Source of the DNA: Coffea arabica
Taxonomy: Eukaryota > Streptophyta > Magnoliopsida > Gentianales > Rubiaceae
Length of the DNA stretch: 64,000 nucleotides
Assembly (NCBI RefSeq): GCF_036785885.1
Contig: NC_092329.1
Coordinates: forward strand, 1,116,001 to 1,180,000
Reading direction: 5' to 3'
The translations under genes and the position numbers were made by a program. Of this stretch, positions 37,785-48,562 are shown one piece after another. The number at the start of each line of letters is the position of its first letter. The stretch's first letter is position 1. The notes beneath the pieces are model-generated. The model was not told the origin of the DNA. It made no database searches and saw nothing but the letters and a program-made list of their open reading frames with translations.

Positions 37785-40302
37785 ATGGCCCTGCCTTTCC
37801 TCTGCCTTGTAATCTTATTATCTTCCACATTGAACTCATGGCAAGTTGTTAAAGTGGCAGGGGGGTCGACGCCCAACTACAGAGATGCCTTGGCAAAGTC
37901 CTTATTGTTCTTTCAAGGCCAAAGGTCAGGGAGGCTCCCCCGCACCCAACAAATTGATTGGAGGTCCGCTTCAGGCCTCTCCGATGGTTCTTTTGCCCGT
38001 GTACGTACATCCAATTAACTTAACTATATATATATTTCTATCTCTTCTTTGGCTTTATTTCCTATCTGCTATTTTCAAGGCCATCACTAGCTGTACGGGA
38101 GGGAAAACATGAATGAAACATTACAGCTTTCGGTCCAACATGATGATGGCTTTTCATGTCTGCAGTTGTACACAGTTCAATAGTTAGAGAGTTTCAAGTT
38201 AGCAGTCTACACTTTGCAAATGATTTGAAATGATGAAAATCCATGCAGAAGAGCGGGGCGAAAAACTGATAATTGACAAACTTGTCTATACACGATTTTT
38301 TTTGCTTCGTCCAACCTCGTACTGTTATACTGTATTGTTTTTGAAGCATCACTTCATGTCTTGCAAAAATCAAAATAACTTCATGTCTTGCAGGCCTAGC
38401 TACTAGCTAGCATGTTGTCAGATGCGTACATGCAAAGTCCATTCTCAGTCCTTGACAATTTATAACAACTCACCACTTTCACTTATTGAAAAGTATGCCT
38501 TCGACACCATGATTGCTTCTGCCATAATCTTGTCTGCAATTATCTGCAAACACGAAATCACTTGCTCTTTCATTTTTGCATTTCTGAAAAAAAGATATTG
38601 TCTCCTTAGTCCTTACTGATGACAAGCGTGAAATCCCCAAGTGCTTTTCATACAAAATTCCTCCCTCCATGTTAGGAGGAAACAGATTTTGTCTAAAAGG
38701 AGCTGCTCCTGCTTGGATATGCATGCAGGTGGACTTAACCGGGGGATATTACGATGCTGGAGACAACGTCAAATTCAACTTCCCAATGGCATTCACGACC
38801 ACCATGCTCTCTTGGAGCACGCTTGAGTATGGCAAGAAAATGGGACCTGAGCTACAGAGTGCAAGAGCTGCGATCCGTTGGGCCACCGACTATCTTCTCA
38901 AGTGCGCCTTGGCTACTCCTGGCAAGCTCTACGTTGGTGTTGGCGACCCCAACTCTGACCACAGGTGCTGGGAGAGGCCTGAGGACATGGACACTGTCAG
39001 GAGCGTGTACTCTGTTTCACCAAGCAATCCGGGCTCCGACGTGGCAGGAGAAACTGCTGCTGCATTGGCTGCTGCTTCCTTGGTCTTCCGAACAGTTGAT
39101 CCGGCATACTCTAGACTGCTGCTGAGAACTGCTCAGAAAGTCATGCAGTTTGCAATTCAATACAGAGGTTCTTACAGTGACTCCCTCGGCTCTGCCGTTT
39201 GTCCATTTTACTGCTCGTATTCCGGTTATAAGGTACTACGTTCTTTTCATTCTTCACCCAAAGAATGCTAACCTTCAGAAGTGAATGATGTACAGAATGA
39301 ATCATTCATTTTTAAATCTGATTTTTCCTCTGTTCACAGGATGAGTTATTGTGGGGGGCAGCCTGGCTCTTCAGAGCAACCAACAACGTTTACTACTTCA
39401 ATTTCATCAGAAGTCTGGGAGCCAATGATGGAACGGACATTTTTAGCTGGGACAACAAATACGCCGGTGCTCGCGTTCTACTGTCAAGGGTAAAAACTTG
39501 CAACATCACATCGAAACATAAAATGAAACAGCTAATATATATCCAAATTCTCGTTGGACATGCATTAAAATGGAAGGTATAACAATCAATTGTCCATCGC
39601 AGAGAAGCTTGCTGAACAGAGACATGGCATTTGAGCCTTATAGGCAACAAGCTGAAGACTTTGTGTGCAGAATTTTACCAAATTCTCCGTATTCAAGCAC
39701 ACAATATACGCCAGGTAATGTTGATCATGGCACAAAAAGTTTAAACAGGCTTTTCGTTCTGCAAATCGCATGATGGCATGAATCTTGTTTGTGAACGAAC
39801 TGCAGGAGGGCTGATGTTCAAGCTAAGCCAGAGTAACCTGCAATACGTGACATCCATAACCTTCTTGCTCACCACATATTCCAAATACATGGCAGCCACA
39901 AAGCACACCTTCAACTGTGGAAACCTTTTGGTCACCTCAAATACCTTGAGGAGCCTCTCAAAGCGACAGGTGGACTATATCTTAGGCGAAAACCCTTTGA
40001 AAATGTCGTACATGGTGGGATACGGCTCAGACTATCCGAGAAGAATTCACCACAGAGGCTCCTCCTTGCCCTCGGAAGCAATTCATCCTCAGTCCTTCGG
40101 CTGTGAAGGCGGATTCCAACCATTCTACTACACCGCCAATCCGAATCCTAACATCTTAACTGGAGCCGTCGTGGGGGGCCCAAATCAGAATGATTTCTTC
40201 CCAGATGATCGGACGGATTACAGTCACTCGGAGCCTGCAACCTATATTAATGCAGCTTTAGTTGGACCGTTAGCATTCTTTGCTGGGAGCTTCAACATGT
40301 GA
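37785..40302 (+). CDS. Endo-1,4-beta-glucanase, GH9 (class B, secreted), 5 exons, 492 aa
   Basis: Exons: 37785-38000, 38729-39232, 39340-39489, 39603-39714, 39806-40302; 493 codons with stop, all GT-AG. The protein hydrolyses beta-1,4-glucan in the wall. A signal peptide ([19 protein letters not shown]) starts it, and there is no membrane anchor and no C-terminal carbohydrate-binding module, which fits plant class B. GH9 landmarks: [22 protein letters not shown], the Asp pair of GGYYDAGDN (about D81 and D84), [11 protein letters not shown], and [19 protein letters not shown], which fits the family's C-terminal active-site signature with catalytic Glu about E470. Family members act in wall loosening, abscission or vessel growth; which applies here cannot be told from sequence. 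Confidence 0.95.
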
Positions 40303-41304
40303 GATGGAGTAGTCATGCTAATTAATTACTCCTATAATCAACCCGTTAGTCCAAATTTGATTTGAATTAGCGCAAAAAAGGAAAATTGTAGATATGTATT
40401 CCCCGGTGCTAGGCTAGCTTGCTTGTCCATAAACAGGGCATCATCATGCTAGTGCTGCCACTAGCAAATTAGGTGGTGGAATATGAATATCAAATGCTTT
40501 AACCAAATGATTTCCGAGTCCTACCTTACGCAAACGCTTCTTTCAGCTAATCTATGAAACCAAAACCTAAAACCATGTAAGTGTGTTTGGATTTACGCTA
40601 CGCACTGTAATTGATTTTAGTTTCAGAATTTCGATAAAATTTAAATCTTGCAGCAGCTTCACTGGCTTTAGGTTGCTTCTTCTCTCCAAATTTCGATAAA
40701 ATCTTGTGGTAGCTTGAAAAGTTCCAGTAGTACACACTTCAAAGATCTCTTGCCACTAAGCCGGCCGGAAGGTCAATGACTGTAAATCTCTGCTACGTTC
40801 ATATTGATTCGATGTACATTTGCTGCTCGATTGACCAAAATAAAATCCAGAGGTTGAACAGTGACTTTATTATATTCGGTTTGTAGGGTACTATTATACA
40901 ACGAAAACTGAGACTTTATTTACATTATTTGGGAAATTAATCAATTTGTCCTATTTTCCTTAGTTAATTTTTACTATAAATCTATTGGCATTTCACAATG
41001 TGATGCCCGCTCCACTTAATACCAATCCTTCTCTGACAAGCAACTCTTTCTTACAAACAGAGGATAGAAATAACATAACCTACAAAAAAAAAGAGTTCTC
41101 CGAAACCGCAAAACAGTTCTCTATAGCTTCTCCTTTTTCTTTTTAGGCACAGTTTCCTCAAGTTGTAAAATAAGATTAATCACGAATACAGGGCTTCCAT
41201 AGACTAGAGCGTTTTAAGTAAGATCCACAAGCAAAATTGTTGGGCCACCATTAGACTACAAGGGCTGTTGGAGAAAGGAGATCCCTTAATTTGACGATTC
41301 TAGT
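40303..41304. other. Spacer between convergent GH9 and eIF3i genes
   Basis: About 1 kb holding the likely 3' untranslated regions of both convergent genes. AATTTCGATAAAATCTTG-like text occurs twice near 40627 and 40688. No gene or mobile element is recognised. Confidence 0.5.
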
Positions 41305-44300
41305 CTAGATCTTGATGTTGAAGTAGTCCGGATCAAAGTGATGCAGTCTCACGTACCCATCTTCACCTCCACTTGCGAAACTGCAGAAGAATGAATAAAC
41401 ACCGATCTGCATTATTAGTCTGTAGTAATCCAAAGCTTTTACCAAAGTAATCGAACAAGCAGCCAGGCTGAATACCCAAAAACTGTAGCACTGAAACATT
41501 TCATAGCATGAACAGAAAGAAATGCAACAGTGTATATCCAAGTTGTAGAACCAAAAACTGAAAAATTTGACGCTTCACAAGCTCTGGCACATGCCTACTT
41601 TTCTTTAGAAATCCAAATACCAGAATTTAGCAAGCACCAATCAATTCCAATTGTAACATAAATGATTGTACAAAGCAAGATATTACCTTTTTCCGTCAGG
41701 ATTGAATGCCAAGGCGTTGATTGGCCCAAAGTGACCTTTAACCCCTCCAATCTCTTCTTGAAGAACCTGACCAAGCACGCCATGAGGGATACAAATTAAA
41801 CACAAGATAAAAGATTCAACTATTATGAGGGACCTAAAAGCTGCATATCATCTCTCTCATTCCAAGAAAATTATCTACCTTGTCATAGAATTTTGCCTCG
41901 AACTTTCCAGCACGATGGTCAGTGGTAGTAACAGCTGATGCATCCTGACCACCTCCAAGTACCACCTGCAATCAACACAGCAGGAAAGCACAAATATGAG
42001 AAATTAAATTAATGACAATCATAAAATCAGTTCGACCAACTAATAGGAAGATAATCATGCCAGAATCTCTATTTTCTACTAGACATTACAGAAATTTTAA
42101 GTTTTTCCCATCCAATCCAACAGAGCAGGCACATGTTATGATATGGTTCCTCAATGGAACACATCTAAACAGTTAAGCAGTTTGGAATTTCTGTAAAATT
42201 CATTCAATCTCATTTTTGGCCTCTAACCACATTGACCACAGCTAAAGCGTCATTCCCTCAACGAATTGGCTAGAGGTGATTAACCCCAAAGATACCAAGG
42301 GATGTATACTGTTCTTCAAATTAAAAAATTTGTCTGCTCATCACAAAATTATATAGAAGTTATAGAAAGGAAAAACAAAACCGAAATGAATTCACTGACA
42401 CCCAGACTTATTATATTATATCTAAAAAACCCACCAATTAAAGATTTCATCAGCTATGTTTGACAAAAAAAAAAAAAAAAAGATTTCATCAGCTATGAAA
42501 TATATGACCAAACATCATCAAATTCCAATGCAAGAATCAAGACACTACTTACTATCATTATAATAAAAAATTACCATAAATCAGTCACATTGGCAGCATA
42601 AGGAAACTAAAAATAAACACCTGATGGATGAATTGCAATACTGATGATCTAACATCAGAAAGTACACAAGGAATGGCTAATAAATTGTGCTACTGAATTT
42701 CCAACCAAAAATTTCAAGAAAAGTTGACAAGAAACCATTTAAAAGATGCACCAACTCAATAAAGAACACATAAGTACAAAAGTAAGCTGATATACATAAA
42801 GACCTTCTGCACATTTTGTTAATCAATAAATGCTATTTGATCCATCTTACCTACAAATACTCTATCCACAGAACAACCAAGAAGCAAACTTACTTAGTGC
42901 ATCAATAAATGTAAAAAACAATTACAGATGAGTGTAAAAAGCAATTACAGATGTTCCACCAGTACATACATGATCAAGAAGCGGAGACATTGCAACTGCA
43001 TTCACAGGACGTTCAGTTGTATAGGTCTTCAGAAGTGTCAATGATCTCATATCCCACAGCTAACGAAAAAGATTAAAAACAAACAAATAAGACAAAAAGG
43101 AAATAATAAACTACAGATGGTAGAGGGAAAAGGAAGAGAAGGGGATCATCCAAAAGAAAGAGAAAAGAAAAAAGAAACCAAAGATGACAAAGAAGTATAC
43201 TTTAGCTGACTTATCAAGAGAACCACTGATGAAATGCGTCGCATCATTGGATTTTGGATTTTGAAAGTGATGTTATGCCTTTTTTGTGACCAGCCTCCTT
43301 GTCAGACTCTTTGAGTAATTTCCCAGTCTGATATTAAAAAAATTTAAGGACCAAAAAAAAAAAGTAAGAGAAGACTAACTTCCATCCATGCCTAAATGAT
43401 GTACAAGAATCTAATTAAAAAAACAGAGACATGAAGCAGCAAAATAGTGTAAAACAAATATGCTACGGTAAACCCAATGATGCACACAAAAGATCTTTGT
43501 GACAGAGTGACTAAAAGCTAGAAAAGTCAAACAAGAAAGTGTAACCTCAGAATCCCAGATACGTTTTACAGAATCTTCACCACCACTTATGATAGTCTTG
43601 TTCAAAGGTCCCCAAACAGCCCTGTTAATTCTTCCCTGAGGGCCTTTGAGTACAAGAATAGATTCACCGGACTCTGCGAAATGAATGATGTCAGAACTTT
43701 TGGCAAACAACTAGTTAGTCAAGAAATTAGAGCAATTAAGGGATTTTTTTTTTGGGTGGGGGAGGGTGAGGGCATTTTACATGATTACTACAAGGAAAAC
43801 ATAATAAAGAGAAACCATCAAAAAGCTGCAGCTGGCTTTATGAGCACAAAAAACAGCAAGAAAACTCAGGGGAAATTTGTCAGTGCATGTGGGTCCATGG
43901 ATGTACAAACTGATGCTTCACATCATAATGATGAAGCATAAAACCATTCTATGTTTCTCGGATCCAGGTAGAGGAGTCCTGTGGACATGGATAATATAGA
44001 GCAAATGAAGAGTCTGACACAGGTATGGCGGGACAAAGTGAAGAGTCCGAGTAACATAAAACCCATTACAATCCAGTAAATCAACACATCTACAAGCAAA
44101 ATAAATAATGTGATGGAAGAAGGAAATTGGAGATAACACGGAATCCAGATTAAAGAACGATACAATTCTTTAAAGTCCAAAATTAGTCAATGTGTGAACA
44201 ATTAAATTGTTTTCCTGCTTTTTTCTTTCTGGTACACATAGCATCATAGAAATGGTGATTAAGTCATCCCTTCAGATTGAAAAACAGAACAGACATGTTC

Positions 44301-45427
44301 AAACCAGAATATAAGTACAGGACCCAGATAAGATTCCGAATAAAAAAAGTACCAAGTATAAGATCATCATTTGCAAGTAGCAACAAAAGAACACATCAAC
44401 TCACGGTCAGCAGGATCTCTGGCAATTCGTTTGACTTGAATTGCAGAAGGCAATCCCATAAAGGGGTCAGTTGTTATGACAGCAAGTTTATCACCAACTC
44501 CAAAATCAACAGACCTAGTTGGCGAGTCGAAGTTGAAAGTGTACAGCTGAGTCCCTGTTTTAACATTCCAAAGTTTTGCTGTCTGATCCGCACTTCCAGT
44601 TAACAGCAAAGACGAATCCCCTAAACCAAAAATACCACATCAGTATAACCATTACCCTAAATTAAAGACCCATATTTACACTAACCCTCGACACAAAACT
44701 GTATATCTTAACATGTTAATGTAAGTTTTAATCTCCCCCGAACATTGCAAACCACATCTTTCAAAAAATTCTCTTAATGCGAAGTAGCTACCTGCATTCG
44801 CGAGCGAGAAAATATAAAGTGTAGCAGCAGCACCACTGTGTTATATCAGGATACGGAGATGGAACGGCCAGACTGATTTACTTGAAAAAAAAATTTAAAT
44901 TGTTGAAAATTCATACAACGTGTATTTGTTTCAACATATCAGTTAGCTGCATTAGAAATAACAAGATTGGAAAAATTCCTTTTACGCATATTTCGACCAG
45001 GGGAGACAAGGGACTTTAAAATTCTCTACCTATATGTTTCATGGGAAAACAAAAACAACACCAGCATCAGCACACCGATATTCAGCTGAGAATTGAATTA
45101 TAAGTAAAAGTGAAACAAAAAAAAGGTTAAATGATTTCAATAACACTATAAACCTAAACAAAATTCATAATTAAACTAGAAAGAACACGAATTGATAACA
45201 CAATGCGGCGGTGGGAGCTGGTCGGGAGGGGTGGGGGGCTTACTGGAGACATCGCAACACCAGACGGCGCCGTTGTGGCCACGATAAGTGCCGAGGCGTT
45301 CGCCATTGTCGGCGAACCAGACGGTTGGAGTATGATCCTTGGCGCACGAGAATAGAAGATCGCCGTCTCTGTTGTACTTCAAAAATGTCAGCGGCCTCTC
45401 ATGGCCTTTCATCAGTATCGGCCTCAT
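41305..45427 (-). pseudogene. TIF3I1: eIF3 subunit I (WD40) gene with a frame-breaking 7-bp duplication
   Basis: Exons on the minus strand: 45427-45244, 44620-44405, 43673-43546, 43327-43201, 43059-42970, 41965-41879, 41766-41687, 41380-41305. The product is the WD40-propeller subunit i of translation initiation factor eIF3, from [19 protein letters not shown] to GGEDGYVRLHHFDPDYFNIKI, matching the plant protein along its length. Exon 4 should hold 40 codons (TGKLLKESDKEAGHKKGITS ... SGSLDKSAK) but has 127 bases: a 7-mer, GGATTTT on the plus strand, is repeated at 43249-43255 and 43256-43262. This shifts the frame and gives an early stop. Both sides of the duplication are well conserved and no splice choice mends the phase. 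Without it the sum is 327 codons. It may be a null allele, a recent pseudogene of a duplicated locus, or an assembly error. Confidence 0.85.
42442..42497. repeat. Poly(A) micro-insertion with 17-bp direct repeats in an eIF3i intron
   Basis: AGATTTCATCAGCTATG occurs at 42442-42458 and again at 42481-42497. The 22 bases between them are TTTGAC followed by a run of A. This is the footprint of a severely 5'-truncated retroposed copy: a target duplication around little more than a tail. Confidence 0.65.
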
Positions 45428-46079
45428 CTTTCCCCGATTGAGTTTTTTTTTTTTTTTTTTTATCTTTACAAAATCTAATCGCCAGAAAAGGTATACGGCA
45501 AAACTTACTAAATTATGATTGTGATTTGGTGAACGACAAAACTGTGGTTTAATCGGATATCCCTAATGGCGAATGATAGAATAACAAAGGAAAAAAGAAG
45601 AAGAACAACAACAACAAAAACCCTAGTTGGTTCTGGAAACAGAAAGAGACTTGGACCTACTATGAACCGACTTGACCCGATTCGTTTGTAGTACTACTAC
45701 TGGTATTACTGTTTTAGCCTTTAGGAAGGTGGAACGGGCCGTAGCCCAATTATAAAAGTAGGCCCCTATCCTTCTTTTGTTTACTGCTGGCCTGGGCCTG
45801 TAATTCTATTGTACATCTGTTATTCTTGAATGCTCGATACATTAATAAGGTGTGTTTTGTATGAACAGTTATTTAGGAAAAAAAAAGAGAAAGAGAGAGC
45901 CAAATCATTTTTGTTTTGTTTTTCAAGATAGACTAAAAAGTACAGACGAAACCCAAAGATAATTTGTAAAAAATACAGCATTATTAGTTGGTAGTAGTTA
46001 CCTAATTAAGATTATTTAGTCATAATCTTTGATTCATTGACGACTAAACGATGCATGATGTGAAGCAGATAGAAGCAGC
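45428..46079. other. Spacer between eIF3i and the thionin-like gene
   Basis: Probable promoter region of the minus-strand eIF3i gene, with a T-rich tract at 45447-45462, but no clear TATA box. No gene or repeat is otherwise seen. Confidence 0.45.
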
Positions 46080-46455
46080 GAGTTGAGCTCGATGTTCAAT
46101 ATTTTGCACTCGAAAGTTCGACAAGCCTAATCGAGCTTTTTATAATATATATATTTTAATTTGTATTCTTGTGAAATGTCAATAATATCCTTTATTTAAA
46201 ATTATATGTAAAATATTAATTTTTATTACGTGATCTTGATTAGGCTCGATTGAACTCGAATAGGCTCAATTGAACTTGATTTGAATTGATTAGATTTAAT
46301 TACACTCGAACTCGAGTTCGAGCTCGAGTAACGTAAATTGATATCGAGTTTGAGCTCAAGCTCGAATTCTAAAAACTCGACGAGCTCGATCTCGAGCTTA
46401 GTTATTTTACCTGCGCTGCTCGAGCTCGACTCGACTCGAACGCACCCCCAGATGC
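46080..46455. repeat. CTCGAG-rich MITE-like repeat
   Basis: Dense with CTCGAG, GAGCTCGA and ACTCGAAC words, including CGAACTCGAGTTCGAGCTCG and a right end GCTCGACTCGACTCGAACGC. This is a common style of short plant repeat; a diverged relative lies at 30118-30480. The left end is not clean and no target duplication was found. Confidence 0.5.
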
Positions 46456-46604
46456 AAGTGCAAGACAGGTCAAATCATTCGATAGAGATGAGTAAGTAAT
46501 GAATGCAAAATTTGTGAAAGACTTGGAACCCGTCTAGCGTGAAAGATGTTAAGTTGAACAGCAAAAATTCACCTACACACAAATTTGCTCTAGCTGTATA
46601 TGTG

Positions 46605-46614
46605 TATATATATA
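46605..46614 (+). promoter_or_regulatory. Possible TATA box of the thionin-like gene
   Basis: A TATATATATA run about 81 bases before the ATG at 46695. It is part of a TGTA/TATA-rich stretch, so its role is only suggested by position. Confidence 0.4.
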
Positions 46615-46694
46615 TGTGCCATGCCAATTCCAACATTGGTCAGAAATCATACACTACTCCAGGATTACGTACCAAGACCGAGAAAAAGAAAATC

Positions 46695-47217
46695 ATGGAG
46701 GGAACCGGAAAACATGCAGTAACTGTGATGGTGATGATGATGGCTTTGTTATTATGGGGCTGCTTGATGATGATGACCGGAGCCGAAGCACATATAGAAA
46801 AGGGAGGCTGCTTAGAAGGTTGCTTGGAGGGTTGCAAACACAGTGGGATCAGTCCTTTGAGGTGCTTCAAGTATTGCGAAAAGCACTGTGGTTCTCTTTC
46901 TGCATCCTTTGCTGCCGGCGGCCACAAGCAGCAGCAGCCAGCACCAGCACCCCCACCCGCTGGCCACCATTATTGCAACCTTGGATGCATGTTCGAGAAA
47001 TGCTCCAAATTCCACGATGGTACGTAGGGATCTTTGATTAATTAATTCCCCGTTCAAACTCTGATCACCTCCGCAAGTTGTAACATATACATATATGTGT
47101 AATTAATGGATGCTGCAATGCAATATTGCTTTTCAATCTTAATTTGCAGACGAAGCCAAGGAAGAAGCCTGTGCATTTGACTGCAAAAACCATGTCTGCA
47201 AGCCCGCAAATTCTTGA
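46695..47217 (+). CDS. Thionin-like cysteine-rich secreted peptide, 2 exons, 130 aa
   Basis: Exons: 46695-47019 and 47150-47217, joined within a GAC codon. The start was chosen because a hydrophobic signal segment (VTVMVMMMALLLWGCLMMM) follows it; the upstream open extension has none. The mature part has 12 cysteines in two modules of six. The first is C-x3-C-x3-C-x9-C-x3-C-x3-C, starting at GGCLEGCLEGC. The second, formed across the splice, is C-x3-C-x4-C-x12-C-x3-C-x4-C, starting at YCNLGCMFEKC. A Gln/Pro/Ala linker (HKQQQPAPAPPPAGHH) joins them. This fits the plant thionin-like protein family, thought to act in defence or reproduction; no function is shown by the sequence itself. Confidence 0.8.
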
Positions 47218-47888
47218 TTACGGAGTGCGTCAAAGTACCCTACAGACGCATCAATCATTATTGATGGAAGAGCTGGAACTCAATCAGTTCATAAGATATA
47301 TATTCCCTTTATGTGATGAATAAGAGCCAATTCAGTTGTTGTGACATCAGTTTCTTTATTTCGATCGGCACTTCTCTCTCTAAGATATTGCTACAGAAGT
47401 GCTTTCTGAGTACTCCATAAATTAATATGTTTCAGCTTCTGCCTGATCATAATCTTTGTTTTTCTTTTCTTTCTTTCTTTCTTTTGGTTGTGTTTTTCCG
47501 GGTAAAACCACCTGAAAGGATGGAACAACAAATTTAAAAATGTGAGCCATTGCTTGAACTCGTGTCGCTGTATAAACAAGGAATCTGTACACAATCAAAG
47601 TATCACGCAAAAGCAGAGGAAAGGAAACAAACGACGGCCGTACGGACATGCAATGTCAAAATTATAACGAGACGTGCAATGTCATTTTTCAAGTTGGAAT
47701 TACTACTAGAGTTCCAACTTCCAATAAGTAAACAACAAGAGTTGGATTCTTTTCAATTATTTGCAGCCGCACTGTCCATCCAGATGCAACAAAAACAATT
47801 AGAGTTCTTTGCTTCCTTTATTATTTCCATTCCAATGATTCAACCTTTAGTAATTTAGGTTGGCATCTGATGTCCGGCAGGAATTAAT
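47218..47888. other. Spacer, no gene seen
   Basis: 3' flank of the thionin-like gene and sequence before the carboxylesterase piece. A CTTT repeat lies at about 47463-47484. I looked for a missing N-terminal carboxylesterase exon (HGGG motif) and found none. Confidence 0.5.
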
Positions 47889-47890
47889 AA

Positions 47891-48562
47891 CAAAACCTAG
47901 CAGCTCAGATTCCCGCAACCATTGTATCTGTTAACTATCGCCTTGCCCCAGAACACCGATTCCCTTGTGCCTATGATGATGGTTTTGACACCCTCAAGTA
48001 TATAGAAGCACAAAATTATGCTGTTTTGCCCTCCAAAACTGACCTGAGCAAATGCTTCATAGCCGGAGACAGTGCTGGAGGAAACATAGCCCACCATGTA
48101 ACACACAGGGCCTGCAAAGACTCTCACCTGTTTAAGAAAATAAAGATTGTTGGGCTGCTAGCCATGCAACCACTTTTTGGTGGAGAAGAGCGCACTGCAT
48201 CAGAACTGAGGCTCACAAGAGTGCCTTTCCTCAATATCGAGAGCACAGACAGGATGTGGAGGAATTTCTTGCCCGAAGGTGCTGATAGAAACCATAAAGC
48301 AGCCAATGTTTTCAGAGATGGACCAAATTTTAAAGAAGCAGACACAGTGCCGGAGGATTTTCCAAGCTCGCTGGTATTTGTTGCAGGGTTTGATCCACTG
48401 CAGGATTGGCAGAAAAGGTATTGTGAGGGGTTGAGGAGGTGTGGAAAGGAAGTTTGGTTGGTTGAATATCCTAATGGTATTCATGGTTTCTATAACTTTC
48501 CAGAGCTGCCTGAGTCTGCACTATTTGTCAAGGAAGTGAGACAGTTCATTCAGGAGAAATGA
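47891..48562 (+). pseudogene. 5'-truncated carboxylesterase (CXE/GID1-like alpha/beta-hydrolase)
   Basis: The frame is open from about 47891 (just after an in-frame TAA) to the stop at 48560-48562 and covers the C-terminal two thirds of a plant carboxylesterase. Visible are SVNYRLAPEHRFPCAYDDG, the nucleophile motif GDSAGGN, the acid region FVAGFDPLQDWQKRY and the His of NGIHGFYNFPE, so all three triad residues are there. The first third, with the HGGG oxyanion motif, is missing, and there is no ATG in a sensible place. It most resembles CXE18-like members of the hormone-sensitive-lipase family. A remote first exon cannot be excluded, because TAG and CAG acceptor candidates precede the homology, but 47218-47888 has no such exon and a separate gene lies beyond it. 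Confidence 0.75.

Noticed and set aside
43201-43327. A tiny intron or alternative splice site absorbing the 7 extra bases in eIF3i
   Set aside because: Conserved coding text runs right up to both sides of the duplication and there is no GT-AG pair within it.
46539-46694. Longer start for the thionin-like peptide
   Set aside because: The upstream extension lacks a signal sequence and includes the TATA-like run; the ATG at 46695 directly precedes the signal peptide.
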